Below are positions 16,148 through 24,373 of a DNA stretch of 56,544 nucleotides, piece after piece (within the stretch, counting starts at the first letter, position 1; each line of letters begins with the position of its first letter). A program made the translations under genes and the position numbers. This DNA comes from Oscillospiraceae bacterium (GTDB lineage Bacteria; Bacillota; Clostridia; Oscillospirales; Acutalibacteraceae): contig SVOV01000013.1 in the NCBI GenBank assembly GCA_015066205.1, positions 1-56,544 of the forward strand, written 5' to 3'. Under the pieces are notes generated by a model that worked only from the letters and a program-made list of their open reading frames with translations, did not search any database and had not been told where the DNA came from.

Positions 16148-17839
16148 ATGTCTGACTTTTTTTCATCCGAAAGGTTTGTCCGTTTTACGGAAAAAACGAT
16201 ATACAAACTTCTCGGCGGTTTTGCAGACAGCCTTAATGACGGTCCGTCGTTTATTAATGCTTCCGAATATGATAACAGGTTCTTCTTTGAAGGAAGCAAA
16301 AAATTCAGAAAATCTCCGGCGAAAAATGCTAAATGGAAGCTTGGTTATGCCATAGTAGATCTTACACCATACGATTTTTCTGATAAAGATTATTATCTCG
16401 GAGGCTATCTGACACCTGATAACGGATTTAATAACCGTATTCAGAAAATAATTGATAAAATGCAGTGCCGCATTATAGCACTTGATGATAATTCAGGAAA
16501 CGGCACATCATTTTTCGGAACAATTGACTGCATCGGAACCGGAAATGCTGATATCAAGGTAATAAGAAGACGCTTTCTTGATCTGATGAAATATAAGCAT
16601 CCGGATGCTAAGATCTCAACTGTAAATATTTTCTCAACTCACGCCCATTCCTGTGTTGACACACAAGGCTTATGGACAGACACTTTATCAAAGGTTCTTC
16701 ACAACAAAAAGAAGAACAAAAAAGGTAAAGGAACATATTTATCCGGCGCGGACAGCGAATTTATGTATGCACTATCTTCTAAAATTGCTGAAGGCCTAGT
16801 AAAAGCATATGAAAATATGACACCGGGTATTATGACTCTCGCCTCAAAAGATATCGGAAATGATTATTTTAATAACAAAAACAGAAAATCAGCAACAAGT
16901 CTTGTTACAAAGATTACAAGACTTATGTTTACTCCCGATGACAGAGATGCTGTTCCTACCATAATTGCAACAATGGGTGCCCATCCCGATGTAGCAGGTC
17001 TCCCCACATCTGACGGTCACGGCACCGGACGGGATCTTTGCGGAGAATACATTTACTATATGGGAGAAACGATCAATAAAGCAGGATATAATTTCATGTT
17101 CTTTAACGGTGCCATCTGCGCTATATATATGTCCTGCGGTGCATCTGATGACGGTGTTGATCTTGCTCAAAGATATGAAAAATCCATCCGTTTCGGCCGC
17201 GAGCTCGGTAGGATCACCCTTTCTCTTACTAAAACTGAAGAAGAAATCAGAAATGATCCTATTCTTTACAATGAAGACGAAATAGAAAATGACAAAAGAA
17301 ACGCCGAAAAGAACAGTGCTCATTATTCTCTCTGGTGTGAGAATTGGAAACCGGTAAAAGAAAAAACAGTAAAACCAATTCTCAACATAAGAATCAAAGA
17401 GGTTAAATTATCTGTAACCAATCCCCTAATTCAGATCGTCGGTAAGCTTAATCTGGTATCTTATAAGGTGTTAAGAGAAAAAGACGGCACATATTCAATA
17501 ATTACCGAAATCGGCTTTATTGAATTCGGAAAGGAATTATCTGTTGTGATGGTTCCCGGTGAATTCTGTGCAGATCTTCTTACAGGCGGCGACTCACTTA
17601 AGGCTGAAGGCTCCTTCAATAAATTTGCCTTCCCCTATCCCCCGCTTACAGAAATTTTTGAAAGAGATCTCATTGCATTCGGACTTGCAAACGATGCTAT
17701 AGGCTACATAGTCCCTGACAACGACTATGTTCTCGGTGAATTCGGTAATCACTATCATGAGCTTATCGGTCTTGGCATCAACGGCGGCTCGACCATAATT
17801 AAAGCTTTTATAGAAATGAAAAATGAATTGGAGGTTTAA
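16148..17839 (+). CDS. Neutral-ceramidase-fold protein A
   Basis: The protein has 563 residues. It resembles neutral/alkaline non-lysosomal ceramidases: STHAHS (His165, His167), GAHP (His279), VPGE (Glu472) and ANDAIGY (Tyr520) sit where the zinc ligands H, H, E and Y are found. The usual GD[V]SPN nucleophile motif is replaced by NGAICAIYMSC (about 320-330). The N-terminus (residues 1-28) is amphipathic and no signal peptide is visible. A Lys-rich insert (about 185-196) breaks the core. It is 3 bp upstream of paralogue B. Amide hydrolysis of a lipid is the family activity; the substrate here is unknown. Confidence 0.72.
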   Translation: MSDFFSSERFVRFTEKTIYKLLGGFADSLNDGPSFINASEYDNRFFFEGSKKFRKSPAKNAKWKLGYAIVDLTPYDFSDKDYYLGGYLTPDNGFNNRIQKIIDKMQCRIIALDDNSGNGTSFFGTIDCIGTGNADIKVIRRRFLDLMKYKHPDAKISTVNIFSTHAHSCVDTQGLWTDTLSKVLHNKKKNKKGKGTYLSGADSEFMYALSSKIAEGLVKAYENMTPGIMTLASKDIGNDYFNNKNRKSATSLVTKITRLMFTPDDRDAVPTIIATMGAHPDVAGLPTSDGHGTGRDLCGEYIYYMGETINKAGYNFMFFNGAICAIYMSCGASDDGVDLAQRYEKSIRFGRELGRITLSLTKTEEEIRNDPILYNEDEIENDKRNAEKNSAHYSLWCENWKPVKEKTVKPILNIRIKEVKLSVTNPLIQIVGKLNLVSYKVLREKDGTYSIITEIGFIEFGKELSVVMVPGEFCADLLTGGDSLKAEGSFNKFAFPYPPLTEIFERDLIAFGLANDAIGYIVPDNDYVLGEFGNHYHELIGLGINGGSTIIKAFIEMKNELEV

Positions 17840-17842
17840 TAT

Positions 17843-19297
17843 ATGGATTTTTCAAAGCTTGCATCATCAGCCCTGAAAAGCATAACTAAAATCGGGAAAT
17901 ATACATATACCGAACCTCTTCCTGACGGCGAGTTTTTCTATCAAAAAGAAGCACAGGCAGAGTATTTTACTGCAGGCTTCGGAAAAGCAGTAATGCTGCC
18001 AGATGATATCAAAACAAAAAAATACTATATTGCAGGCTACGGTGAAAACAATCCCGCAAAAGGTGTAATCGATCCTCAGTATGCTCACGCCTTATGGCTT
18101 GATGACAATGCAGGAAACGGAGGACATCTTTTTGTTTCACTTGACATAGTCGGACTCCTGAATAAGGATGTAAATTCCCTCAAAAACGCACTCGGAGAGT
18201 TTTCCGAAAAAACAAACTGCCGTTCAATAACTATTATGAGTACTCATAATCACGCAGGTATTGACACAATGGGAATTTGGGGGAAATTGCCCCACACGGG
18301 AAAAAGCAGAAAGTTTATGACAATTCTTTTCAACGCAGTAATAACTGCTGCCGGTGCCGCCTATCGTGACAGAAGAGAAGGTAAGCTTTATCACGGCACT
18401 ATAGAGGTTCCCGATATGCAGGAGGACATAAGAACTCCTGTCGTTTATTCCAAGACACTTACAAGACTTCGCTTCGTTCCTAATGACGGTTCAAGAGAGA
18501 TATATTTTCTAAATTTTGCTTCTCATTCCGAATCTCTACAGGGATGCAATTCCTTGGTAAGTGCTGATTTTCCCTGTTATCTCCGCGAAAAGATAAGAAA
18601 TGAAACTGGAGCTGAAACCATATACGGAGTTGGTGCTATCGGCGGAATGATAAGTATGGAAATTGATGATGAGGATAAACTCAGAAAAGAAAACAGACTG
18701 CTCGAATCAACAAGAAACATCGGTTACAAGCTTGCTGATTATGCATTGAGCATTGATAATGAAAAAGTACTTAATCCGAGAATCAGTTTTATAAAGCAGG
18801 AATTCTATGTTCCCGTTGAGAATCCCGTTCTCACCATTGCCTGTCAGATAGGTCTTCTCAATGCTGATGCCTATACTGTACCTTATTCAGATGAAAGAGT
18901 TCTTAAATCTGAACTGAACTATTACGAAATAGATGATCTCGGAATTCTTATGATACCTTGCGAATTGTTCCCTGAGCTTGCATACGGCGGTTATCTTTCA
19001 GAAGAAGAGTCTGCAGAAGGACTTTCACCTGACATTAACCCCACTCCCCTTGTTGAGATTGCTGATAATAAAGAGCTTCTTATTTTCGGCCTTGCAAATG
19101 ATGAGCTCGGATATGTTTTACCGCCAAATGACTTTATGCTGAATACTGATACACCTTATCTTGACAGAGCTATTGACAGATTCGGCAGAAGACATTACGA
19201 GGAAACAAATTCAATGGGTCCCGAAACTGCAGCAATTATTGCTGACAATTTCACAAAGATCATAAACACGGTTAATACTGCTAAGTCAGTTAAATAA
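17843..19297 (+). CDS. Neutral-ceramidase-fold protein B
   Basis: This 484-residue paralogue is the shortest of the three. The metal-site pattern is STHNH (His135, His137), ASHS (His228), IPCE (Glu374) and ANDELGY (Tyr424). The nucleophile-motif region reads GVGAIGGMISM, again without GD[V]SPN. No signal peptide; the first 20 residues are amphipathic. GGAGG lies ten bases upstream of the ATG. The tight packing with A suggests the two act together in the cytosol or at the inner membrane face. Confidence 0.72.
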   Translation: MDFSKLASSALKSITKIGKYTYTEPLPDGEFFYQKEAQAEYFTAGFGKAVMLPDDIKTKKYYIAGYGENNPAKGVIDPQYAHALWLDDNAGNGGHLFVSLDIVGLLNKDVNSLKNALGEFSEKTNCRSITIMSTHNHAGIDTMGIWGKLPHTGKSRKFMTILFNAVITAAGAAYRDRREGKLYHGTIEVPDMQEDIRTPVVYSKTLTRLRFVPNDGSREIYFLNFASHSESLQGCNSLVSADFPCYLREKIRNETGAETIYGVGAIGGMISMEIDDEDKLRKENRLLESTRNIGYKLADYALSIDNEKVLNPRISFIKQEFYVPVENPVLTIACQIGLLNADAYTVPYSDERVLKSELNYYEIDDLGILMIPCELFPELAYGGYLSEEESAEGLSPDINPTPLVEIADNKELLIFGLANDELGYVLPPNDFMLNTDTPYLDRAIDRFGRRHYEETNSMGPETAAIIADNFTKIINTVNTAKSVK

Positions 19298-19319
19298 CAA
19301 AAATACGGAGGAAAATTAA

Positions 19320-20945
19320 ATGAAACATGCAAAAAAGTTTATTGCTCTTATGCTTACAGTTCTGTTAGTTGTTTTAACTATGGCTGTTCCCGCATCTGCT
19401 GCATCAAAGGTTGATCCCAGCGAAAGCGTTGGTGCAAAAATTGAAGCAACATTCTATCAGTTGCTTGATAAGGTTGTTTCTGCTCTTGTTAAGGTTCTTA
19501 ATCTTTTAATTCCCGGTCTTAACTGGGGAGATAAATGGTCTGATTTTGATGACTATGTAGCTCCCGACACCTTCTACGGCGGTGAAAATGAGTTTGATAC
19601 CGAAGTTAAAGAGGGTGCACAGTGGAGTGCAGGTTACGCTTATGCATCCCTTCTTGAGGGACTTGAGATCTTTGACGGAACATATTATATGGCAGGCACT
19701 CTTGAACCCATGGAAGGCAGAGTTCCCACAAAGGTTATTGACGATCAGGGTGTAAGTGTATATGCTCTTTCTGACGGCACAAGCGGAATCGTAATTCAGG
19801 CAGTTGTAGACGGTTACGGTATAGCAAGAGGCGATGTTCTTGCTATCAGAGAAAAGCTTGCTGATTTTGCCGCTGAAAACAATATCATCAGCATCAATGT
19901 TTCTGCTCTTCATCAGCATTCCTGCATTGATATTCTCGGTATGGGTGCTCCCCTCGTTCCCGCTATTCTTAAGAACCCCGCATTAAGCCTTATCGGCGGC
20001 AATATTGAAGATTATGTCGGCGGTAAGTCTGTTAGATTTATGAACAATATGTATAATGTTGTTGCTGATGCTGTTATGACTGCTGTTAATTCTATGGAAG
20101 CAGGTACACTTTATTACGGCAGTGTTGATGCAAGTGAACTCATTTATGATAAGCGTGAGCCTATCACATTTGACGGCGAGCTTCACAGATTCCGTTTTGA
20201 TCCCGATGACGAAAATGCAAATGAGATATGGCTTTGCGAAGCAGGTATTCACTGCGTAGGCTTCGGCGCAGGTGCTGATGTTATTTCTGCTGACTTCCCC
20301 TATTATTTCAAGGAATATGTAAAGGAAACAACAGGTGCTGATGTAGTTTATGTTCAGGGTGCAGAGCTTGCTCTTACAACTGAATATGATAATATTCAGA
20401 CAGAAGAAACATCTGATGAAGCAAGAGTCAAGGCTTACGGTACTGAACTTGCAAAGAAAGCTCTCACCATCGAAAATGATGTTGAACTCGATCCCGTACT
20501 TAATGTTAAATTCACAGAGGTTGCAATTGATACAGACAATCAGATTCTTACCCTTGTTGTAAGAGAAGGACTTATCAACAGCGTAATCACAAAGGACGGC
20601 CTCGGCTTTAATATCATCACTGAAGTCGGTTATATGGAACTCGGCAACAAAGTAGGCGTAGTATTCCTTCCCGGTGAAATTGCCCCCGAAATCATCTGGG
20701 GCGGAGTTGTAGGTGCAGACAAGAGTTGGACAAATGAAACTTGGGATTATGCACCTATGTCCGAAACAGCAAAAGTTGAAAAGCTTCTTTGCTTCGGTCT
20801 TAATAATGACCAGATAGGTTATGTTCTTGCCGATAACGATATTCATTCAATGTTTACCGAAAATGAAGAGATCAACGCATCTTCAACTACATCAGGTTCT
20901 GCATTAACCAAGGCATTTGAACAGCTTATTTCTACTGTAAAATAA
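19320..20945 (+). CDS. Exported neutral-ceramidase-fold protein C
   Basis: The protein has 541 residues. Unlike A and B it begins with a clear signal peptide (residues 1-28, FIALMLTVLLVVLTMAVPASA, with a probable cleavage after ASA). A hydrophobic amphipathic helix (about 43-66, TFYQLLDKVVSALVKVLNLL) follows. Zinc-site pattern: LHQH (His198, His200), GIH (His311), PGE (Glu453) and NNDQIGY (Tyr501). The nucleophile region reads VQGAELALTTE. It is the last gene before the terminator at 20961. It could be the extracellular member of a set whose cytosolic partners are A and B. Confidence 0.75.
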   Translation: MKHAKKFIALMLTVLLVVLTMAVPASAASKVDPSESVGAKIEATFYQLLDKVVSALVKVLNLLIPGLNWGDKWSDFDDYVAPDTFYGGENEFDTEVKEGAQWSAGYAYASLLEGLEIFDGTYYMAGTLEPMEGRVPTKVIDDQGVSVYALSDGTSGIVIQAVVDGYGIARGDVLAIREKLADFAAENNIISINVSALHQHSCIDILGMGAPLVPAILKNPALSLIGGNIEDYVGGKSVRFMNNMYNVVADAVMTAVNSMEAGTLYYGSVDASELIYDKREPITFDGELHRFRFDPDDENANEIWLCEAGIHCVGFGAGADVISADFPYYFKEYVKETTGADVVYVQGAELALTTEYDNIQTEETSDEARVKAYGTELAKKALTIENDVELDPVLNVKFTEVAIDTDNQILTLVVREGLINSVITKDGLGFNIITEVGYMELGNKVGVVFLPGEIAPEIIWGGVVGADKSWTNETWDYAPMSETAKVEKLLCFGLNNDQIGYVLADNDIHSMFTENEEINASSTTSGSALTKAFEQLISTVK

Positions 20946-20960
20946 GAAGCTTGAATATTT

Positions 20961-20995
20961 ACAACCCTTCCTTGATCGGAAGGGTTGTTTTTATT
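20961..20995 (+). terminator. Terminator of the ceramidase-fold operon
   Basis: A perfect 11-bp stem ACAACCCTTCC (20961-20971) / GGAAGGGTTGT (20978-20988), loop TTGATC, followed by TTTTATTTAT. Confidence 0.92.
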
Positions 20996-20998
20996 TAT

Positions 20999-21757
20999 CT
21001 ATTTTAATGATAGAGTTGCGAAGTATTGAGGGGCGTATTTTCTTATTTCATTTCCGCTTTCTCTGTCACGGTCTTCATATATATCCAATAAAGTAAAACA
21101 GGCTTTAAGCTGACCGCCTATTTGCTCTTCTAGTGTATGACTGAATTGAATTCCGTCACCATTTCGTATCATTTTATCAAGCTTTTCTCTCGGCATATTC
21201 AGCGGATTATAAGGCAACCGGTTTACGACCCTTAATGGGTCATCTTCTTCAAACATAAACGATATACCGTTATCAAGCCCTGATAATAATCTGCCGCCTC
21301 CTTTTAGTATTCTGAAGCATTCTTTCCATATATGAAAAACATCTTCAACATAAACATTAGATACAGGATGAAAAATTATATCAAAATATTCGTCAACAAA
21401 TGGTAAAGGCTTTGACATATCACCTTTTATTATTTCAATACCATAGCCTTCTCTTTCAGAAACCATTTTTTCTGCTTCAAGCTGTTTATCTGAATAGTCG
21501 AATACTGTACAATGTGCTCCGAGCTTCGAGAAAACCGGCATCTGCTGTCCGCCGCCGCTGGCAAGTCCGAGAACTCTCTTTCCCTGAAGCTCCCCAACCC
21601 AATTATGCGGAACGGCAATACAAGGTGTGAGATATACCTTATAGTTTTCATCAGTTACCTTTTCATATTCATTATGTGATATTGGCAAACACCATTCGCA
21701 ACCGTCTTCGGCCCACGAATCCCAGGTTTTTGAATTGATTTTAGTATAATCCAGCAT
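20999..21757 (-). CDS. Class I SAM-dependent methyltransferase
   Basis: The protein has 252 residues. Motif I is VLGLASGGGQQ, with the acidic motif II FDYSDKQLEAE and a UbiE/Methyltransf_11-like LKGGGRLLSGLDNG segment. The N-terminus (INSKTWDSWAEDG) matches small-molecule methyltransferases common in Clostridia. It starts 4 bp after the P-loop gene and is last of the GNAT / P-loop / methyltransferase unit. Confidence 0.85.
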   Translation of the reverse strand: MLDYTKINSKTWDSWAEDGCEWCLPISHNEYEKVTDENYKVYLTPCIAVPHNWVGELQGKRVLGLASGGGQQMPVFSKLGAHCTVFDYSDKQLEAEKMVSEREGYGIEIIKGDMSKPLPFVDEYFDIIFHPVSNVYVEDVFHIWKECFRILKGGGRLLSGLDNGISFMFEEDDPLRVVNRLPYNPLNMPREKLDKMIRNGDGIQFSHTLEEQIGGQLKACFTLLDIYEDRDRESGNEIRKYAPQYFATLSLK

Positions 21758-21761
21758 TATT

Positions 21762-22250
21762 TTACCTCATATTTTCAAGAAACGAGTCAGCTTCACTTCT
21801 TTTTTTAAAAATAATAATATTTTTATTACAATACTTATCTAATAAATCTAAGACCCTCGGACGCACCTGTGTATTATAATTTCTGACAAAATCAAGAAAT
21901 TCTTCATCATCCTCCGTTTCGATCCAAGGCATATCAGGTCTTGACTTACCTTTTCGTTCCGATATCCCGGAAAGACAAACGGATGTTTCATAATCAAGAA
22001 TGAAAACGGTGTCACAGTATTTTAATCTAAGCTCCATCGTAGATAAATAGTTTCCGTCGATTATCCATAATTCCTTCGATAAAACACTCTCAAGCCGAGA
22101 CATAAACACATTTTTGGAAACAGTTGTTTTATCTGAATTCCATTTCAGCATATCAAGATAGTACAGCGGTAAATCGGTCTTTTCTGCCAATTTCCGAGCG
22201 AATGTGCTTTTACCTGAACCGGGACAGCCGATAATTATTACTCTTTTCAT
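21762..22250 (-). CDS. P-loop NTPase, adenylate-kinase-like (FlaR/topology-modulation type)
   Basis: The protein has 162 residues. The Walker A loop GCPGSGKST is at residues about 8-16, and WIIDGNYLST follows where these proteins bind the acceptor. The family is annotated as 'DNA topology modulation protein FlaR', but the fold is that of a nucleotide or small-molecule kinase; true substrate unknown. It is coupled to the upstream GNAT (3-bp gap). Confidence 0.8.
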   Translation of the reverse strand: MKRVIIIGCPGSGKSTFARKLAEKTDLPLYYLDMLKWNSDKTTVSKNVFMSRLESVLSKELWIIDGNYLSTMELRLKYCDTVFILDYETSVCLSGISERKGKSRPDMPWIETEDDEEFLDFVRNYNTQVRPRVLDLLDKYCNKNIIIFKKRSEADSFLENMR

Positions 22251-22253
22251 AAC

Positions 22254-22751
22254 TTATAAATATTTCTCCATTATCACGCTGTCTTCATAGTCTTCAATAA
22301 CAACAAACCCACATTTTTCATACATATTATAAGATACAGTATTATATTTGAAGGCATTAAGCACCATTTTAGAAAAGCCCTTCTGCTTTGCGTCCTCCTG
22401 CAATTTTAACAATGCACTTTTACCGTAGCCTTTACCTCTGAATTCTTCTTTAATAACATTCTCAATAACAAAAGCAGCGTTATCTTCAAAAGGACTATTC
22501 TGATAACCTATAACACCGATTTTTTCATTATTATTGTTTTTAACAACATATAGATAGTTATTTGATGTTTTTGCCCCCTCAGGAAAAACATCACTGAATT
22601 CTGATCTTGATGCAAAATAAGCTTTGATATAACTTTTTTGTGCACCTGATTTTATAAGATGCTTCGCATAGCTTCTGACGGACCACTTGGAAAATTTTCT
22701 GAACTCTTCATCAGTCATTCTTATAAATTCAACATATACAGATTCTTTCAT
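22254..22751 (-). CDS. GNAT-family N-acetyltransferase
   Basis: The protein has 165 residues from ATG 22751, with GGAG upstream. The acetyl-CoA loop is EEFRGKGYGKSALLKL (R/QxxGxG/A type), and VSYNMYEKCGFVVIEDYED is the usual C-terminal core. An in-frame reading extends 37 residues further upstream (to 22862), but it runs through a strong hairpin and has no ribosome site, so I do not count it. It heads the three-gene unit. Confidence 0.82.
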   Translation of the reverse strand: MKESVYVEFIRMTDEEFRKFSKWSVRSYAKHLIKSGAQKSYIKAYFASRSEFSDVFPEGAKTSNNYLYVVKNNNNEKIGVIGYQNSPFEDNAAFVIENVIKEEFRGKGYGKSALLKLQEDAKQKGFSKMVLNAFKYNTVSYNMYEKCGFVVIEDYEDSVIMEKYL

Positions 22752-22774
22752 ATTGATCTCCTCACATAAAACAA

Positions 22775-22810
22775 AACACAGGCATCTCTTAAAACGGAGA
22801 TGTCTGTGTT
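22775..22810 (-). promoter_or_regulatory. Terminator-like hairpin in the leader of the GNAT unit (possible attenuator)
   Basis: On the minus strand, a 14-bp stem AACACAGACATCTC / GAGATGCCTGTGTT (one G-T pair), loop of eight, followed by TTGTTTTATG. It lies about 75 nt downstream of the predicted start of the promoter at 22892-22920 and about 23 nt before the GNAT ATG. Confidence 0.55.
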
Positions 22811-22891
22811 TCAAATTAACATATTTTCTGCGCAAAGGAACAAAAACACAAAGCTCCGACATAATGAAGTCAATCTATGTTCGTTTGCTTA

Positions 22892-22920
22892 AATATAACA
22901 GAGAATTATTCTCTTCTCAA
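22892..22920 (-). promoter_or_regulatory. Promoter of the GNAT / P-loop / methyltransferase unit
   Basis: TTGAGA (22915-22920), 17 bp, TATATT (22892-22897) on the minus strand. The spacer holds the inverted repeat AGAGAATAATTCTCT. The leader to the GNAT ATG is about 134 nt. Confidence 0.75.
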
Positions 22921-22959
22921 CAGATTCTTCAAAAGTGCTGAAATTAAATACACTTTTGA

Positions 22960-24336
22960 TTATTTTTCTGCTGATTCGACAGCATATCCCTTTTTTGCAA
23001 GGAAAATAAGAGGAATTATTGTACAGGCTGTAACAATAGCCGCATAAGCGAACATAGATGAAGCAGGAACAACCTGAGTTACTCCGTATTCATTCACATA
23101 TTCAACTGCTGAATTAAGACAGGCTCTTTCACCGAGAGCAGGTCCGATAATCATAGGAAGAAGAACAACAAATATCATTCTTACCCCCTGGAACATACCT
23201 GCTTTTCCTTCAGGCGTGAAATCTCGGATGGATGCACTCATATGAACCGTAAAGATAAACATAGCAGGAAGAAGAGGAAGTGCGAATATTACTACTGATA
23301 CTATATCATGAGCAAAGCTGAGTGCTGCAAGAGTTACGGCAAAAACAGCTACACAGATAAACATTGTAATTCCCTTATTCTTGTTTACAAGCTTCAGAAG
23401 ACCGAAAAACTCGACGACGGTTACAGCAAGAGAAATTAAAACAGGTACAATTACTCCTACAGAAAGATACTGTACATCGGCACTTGCAGGTAAAATAACA
23501 TACTGGAGATATGTCAGAAGATACGGGAAAAATACCTGTGTTGCAACACTTGAACAGCAAAGAGCAACAAGAGCTAAATAGAACTTGGAGTTTTTCTTGA
23601 TAACGGAAGGATTAAAGCCGTAAACAAGACTCTTGAAATAATTAACATTCTCTTCAGATGAAACTCTGTGCTTTGGTTCTTCGAGCAAAAAGAAGCCTGC
23701 AACACCGCAAAGCATAACGAATGCACCGAGACCTATGAAGAATACAGAATATGAAATAGCACCGGTCTGAGCGAAGGTACCGATACCCATAACAATACCC
23801 ATTGCAAGAACAGGAAGAATAGAGAAAGCAACCTCGACTTTAGGTCTGACCGCAGGCGTTGTAACATCAGTAACCCAAGCATTAAAAGCGGAGTCATTAC
23901 TGGTTGAACCCATAAATGTCATTACACAGTCCATAAGAATTACAGCCCAGACAGTAAAAGTGAGTATTTTGATTTCATCGGTAAGTCCGAAAAGACCTGC
24001 AATATTATCTCTTGTAATGAAACCGAAAAGTGCTGTTACAAAGCCCCATGCAACATAACCGCCTGAAATAAATAACTTTCTGTTCTTAAGCTTATCACTT
24101 AATGTTCCCATAATGAAGGTTGTTATAACAGCAGTAACGGCTGAAAGAGCAACCATACGGCTTATAGCTGTAACAACAGGCATTGTACCGTCCATGGCAA
24201 CCTGCGAAGCGCCTGCATAAACAGAATTATAAAGGAAAGTATTGAAATACATATTTTCAACATTCCAGGCAACCTGTCCCATCAAACTGAAAAGCAAAAT
24301 ATTAAACCAAAGCTTTTTTGACATCTTTTTTTCCAT
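22960..24336 (-). CDS. MFS transporter (12 TM)
   Basis: The protein has 458 residues with about 12 hydrophobic segments. After TM2 it has the loop-2 signature form MGTLSDKLKNRKLFI (GxLSDRxGRR type), and the central loop has EEPKHRVSSEENVNYFKSL. The pattern resembles the glycoside-pentoside-hexuronide/SLC45-like branch of MFS, but the substrate cannot be read. It follows the GH3-like gene by 37 bp on the same strand and is probably co-transcribed with it. AGAGGG precedes the ATG. Confidence 0.85.
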   Translation of the reverse strand: MEKKMSKKLWFNILLFSLMGQVAWNVENMYFNTFLYNSVYAGASQVAMDGTMPVVTAISRMVALSAVTAVITTFIMGTLSDKLKNRKLFISGGYVAWGFVTALFGFITRDNIAGLFGLTDEIKILTFTVWAVILMDCVMTFMGSTSNDSAFNAWVTDVTTPAVRPKVEVAFSILPVLAMGIVMGIGTFAQTGAISYSVFFIGLGAFVMLCGVAGFFLLEEPKHRVSSEENVNYFKSLVYGFNPSVIKKNSKFYLALVALCCSSVATQVFFPYLLTYLQYVILPASADVQYLSVGVIVPVLISLAVTVVEFFGLLKLVNKNKGITMFICVAVFAVTLAALSFAHDIVSVVIFALPLLPAMFIFTVHMSASIRDFTPEGKAGMFQGVRMIFVVLLPMIIGPALGERACLNSAVEYVNEYGVTQVVPASSMFAYAAIVTACTIIPLIFLAKKGYAVESAEK

Positions 24337-24373
24337 AAATATCCCTCTTATTTATCCTGATAATACGAAACAA

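Noticed and set aside
19983-20846. 287-residue open frame on the minus strand inside ceramidase-fold gene C
   Set aside because: It is antisense to a well-supported gene, is Cys/Ile-rich with no domain, and has no ribosome site or promoter. It reflects the codon bias of the real gene.
22752-22862. 37-residue N-terminal extension of the GNAT protein
   Set aside because: No ribosome site at 22862, and the segment crosses a strong hairpin; the ATG at 22751 has a good SD and starts at the conserved fold.
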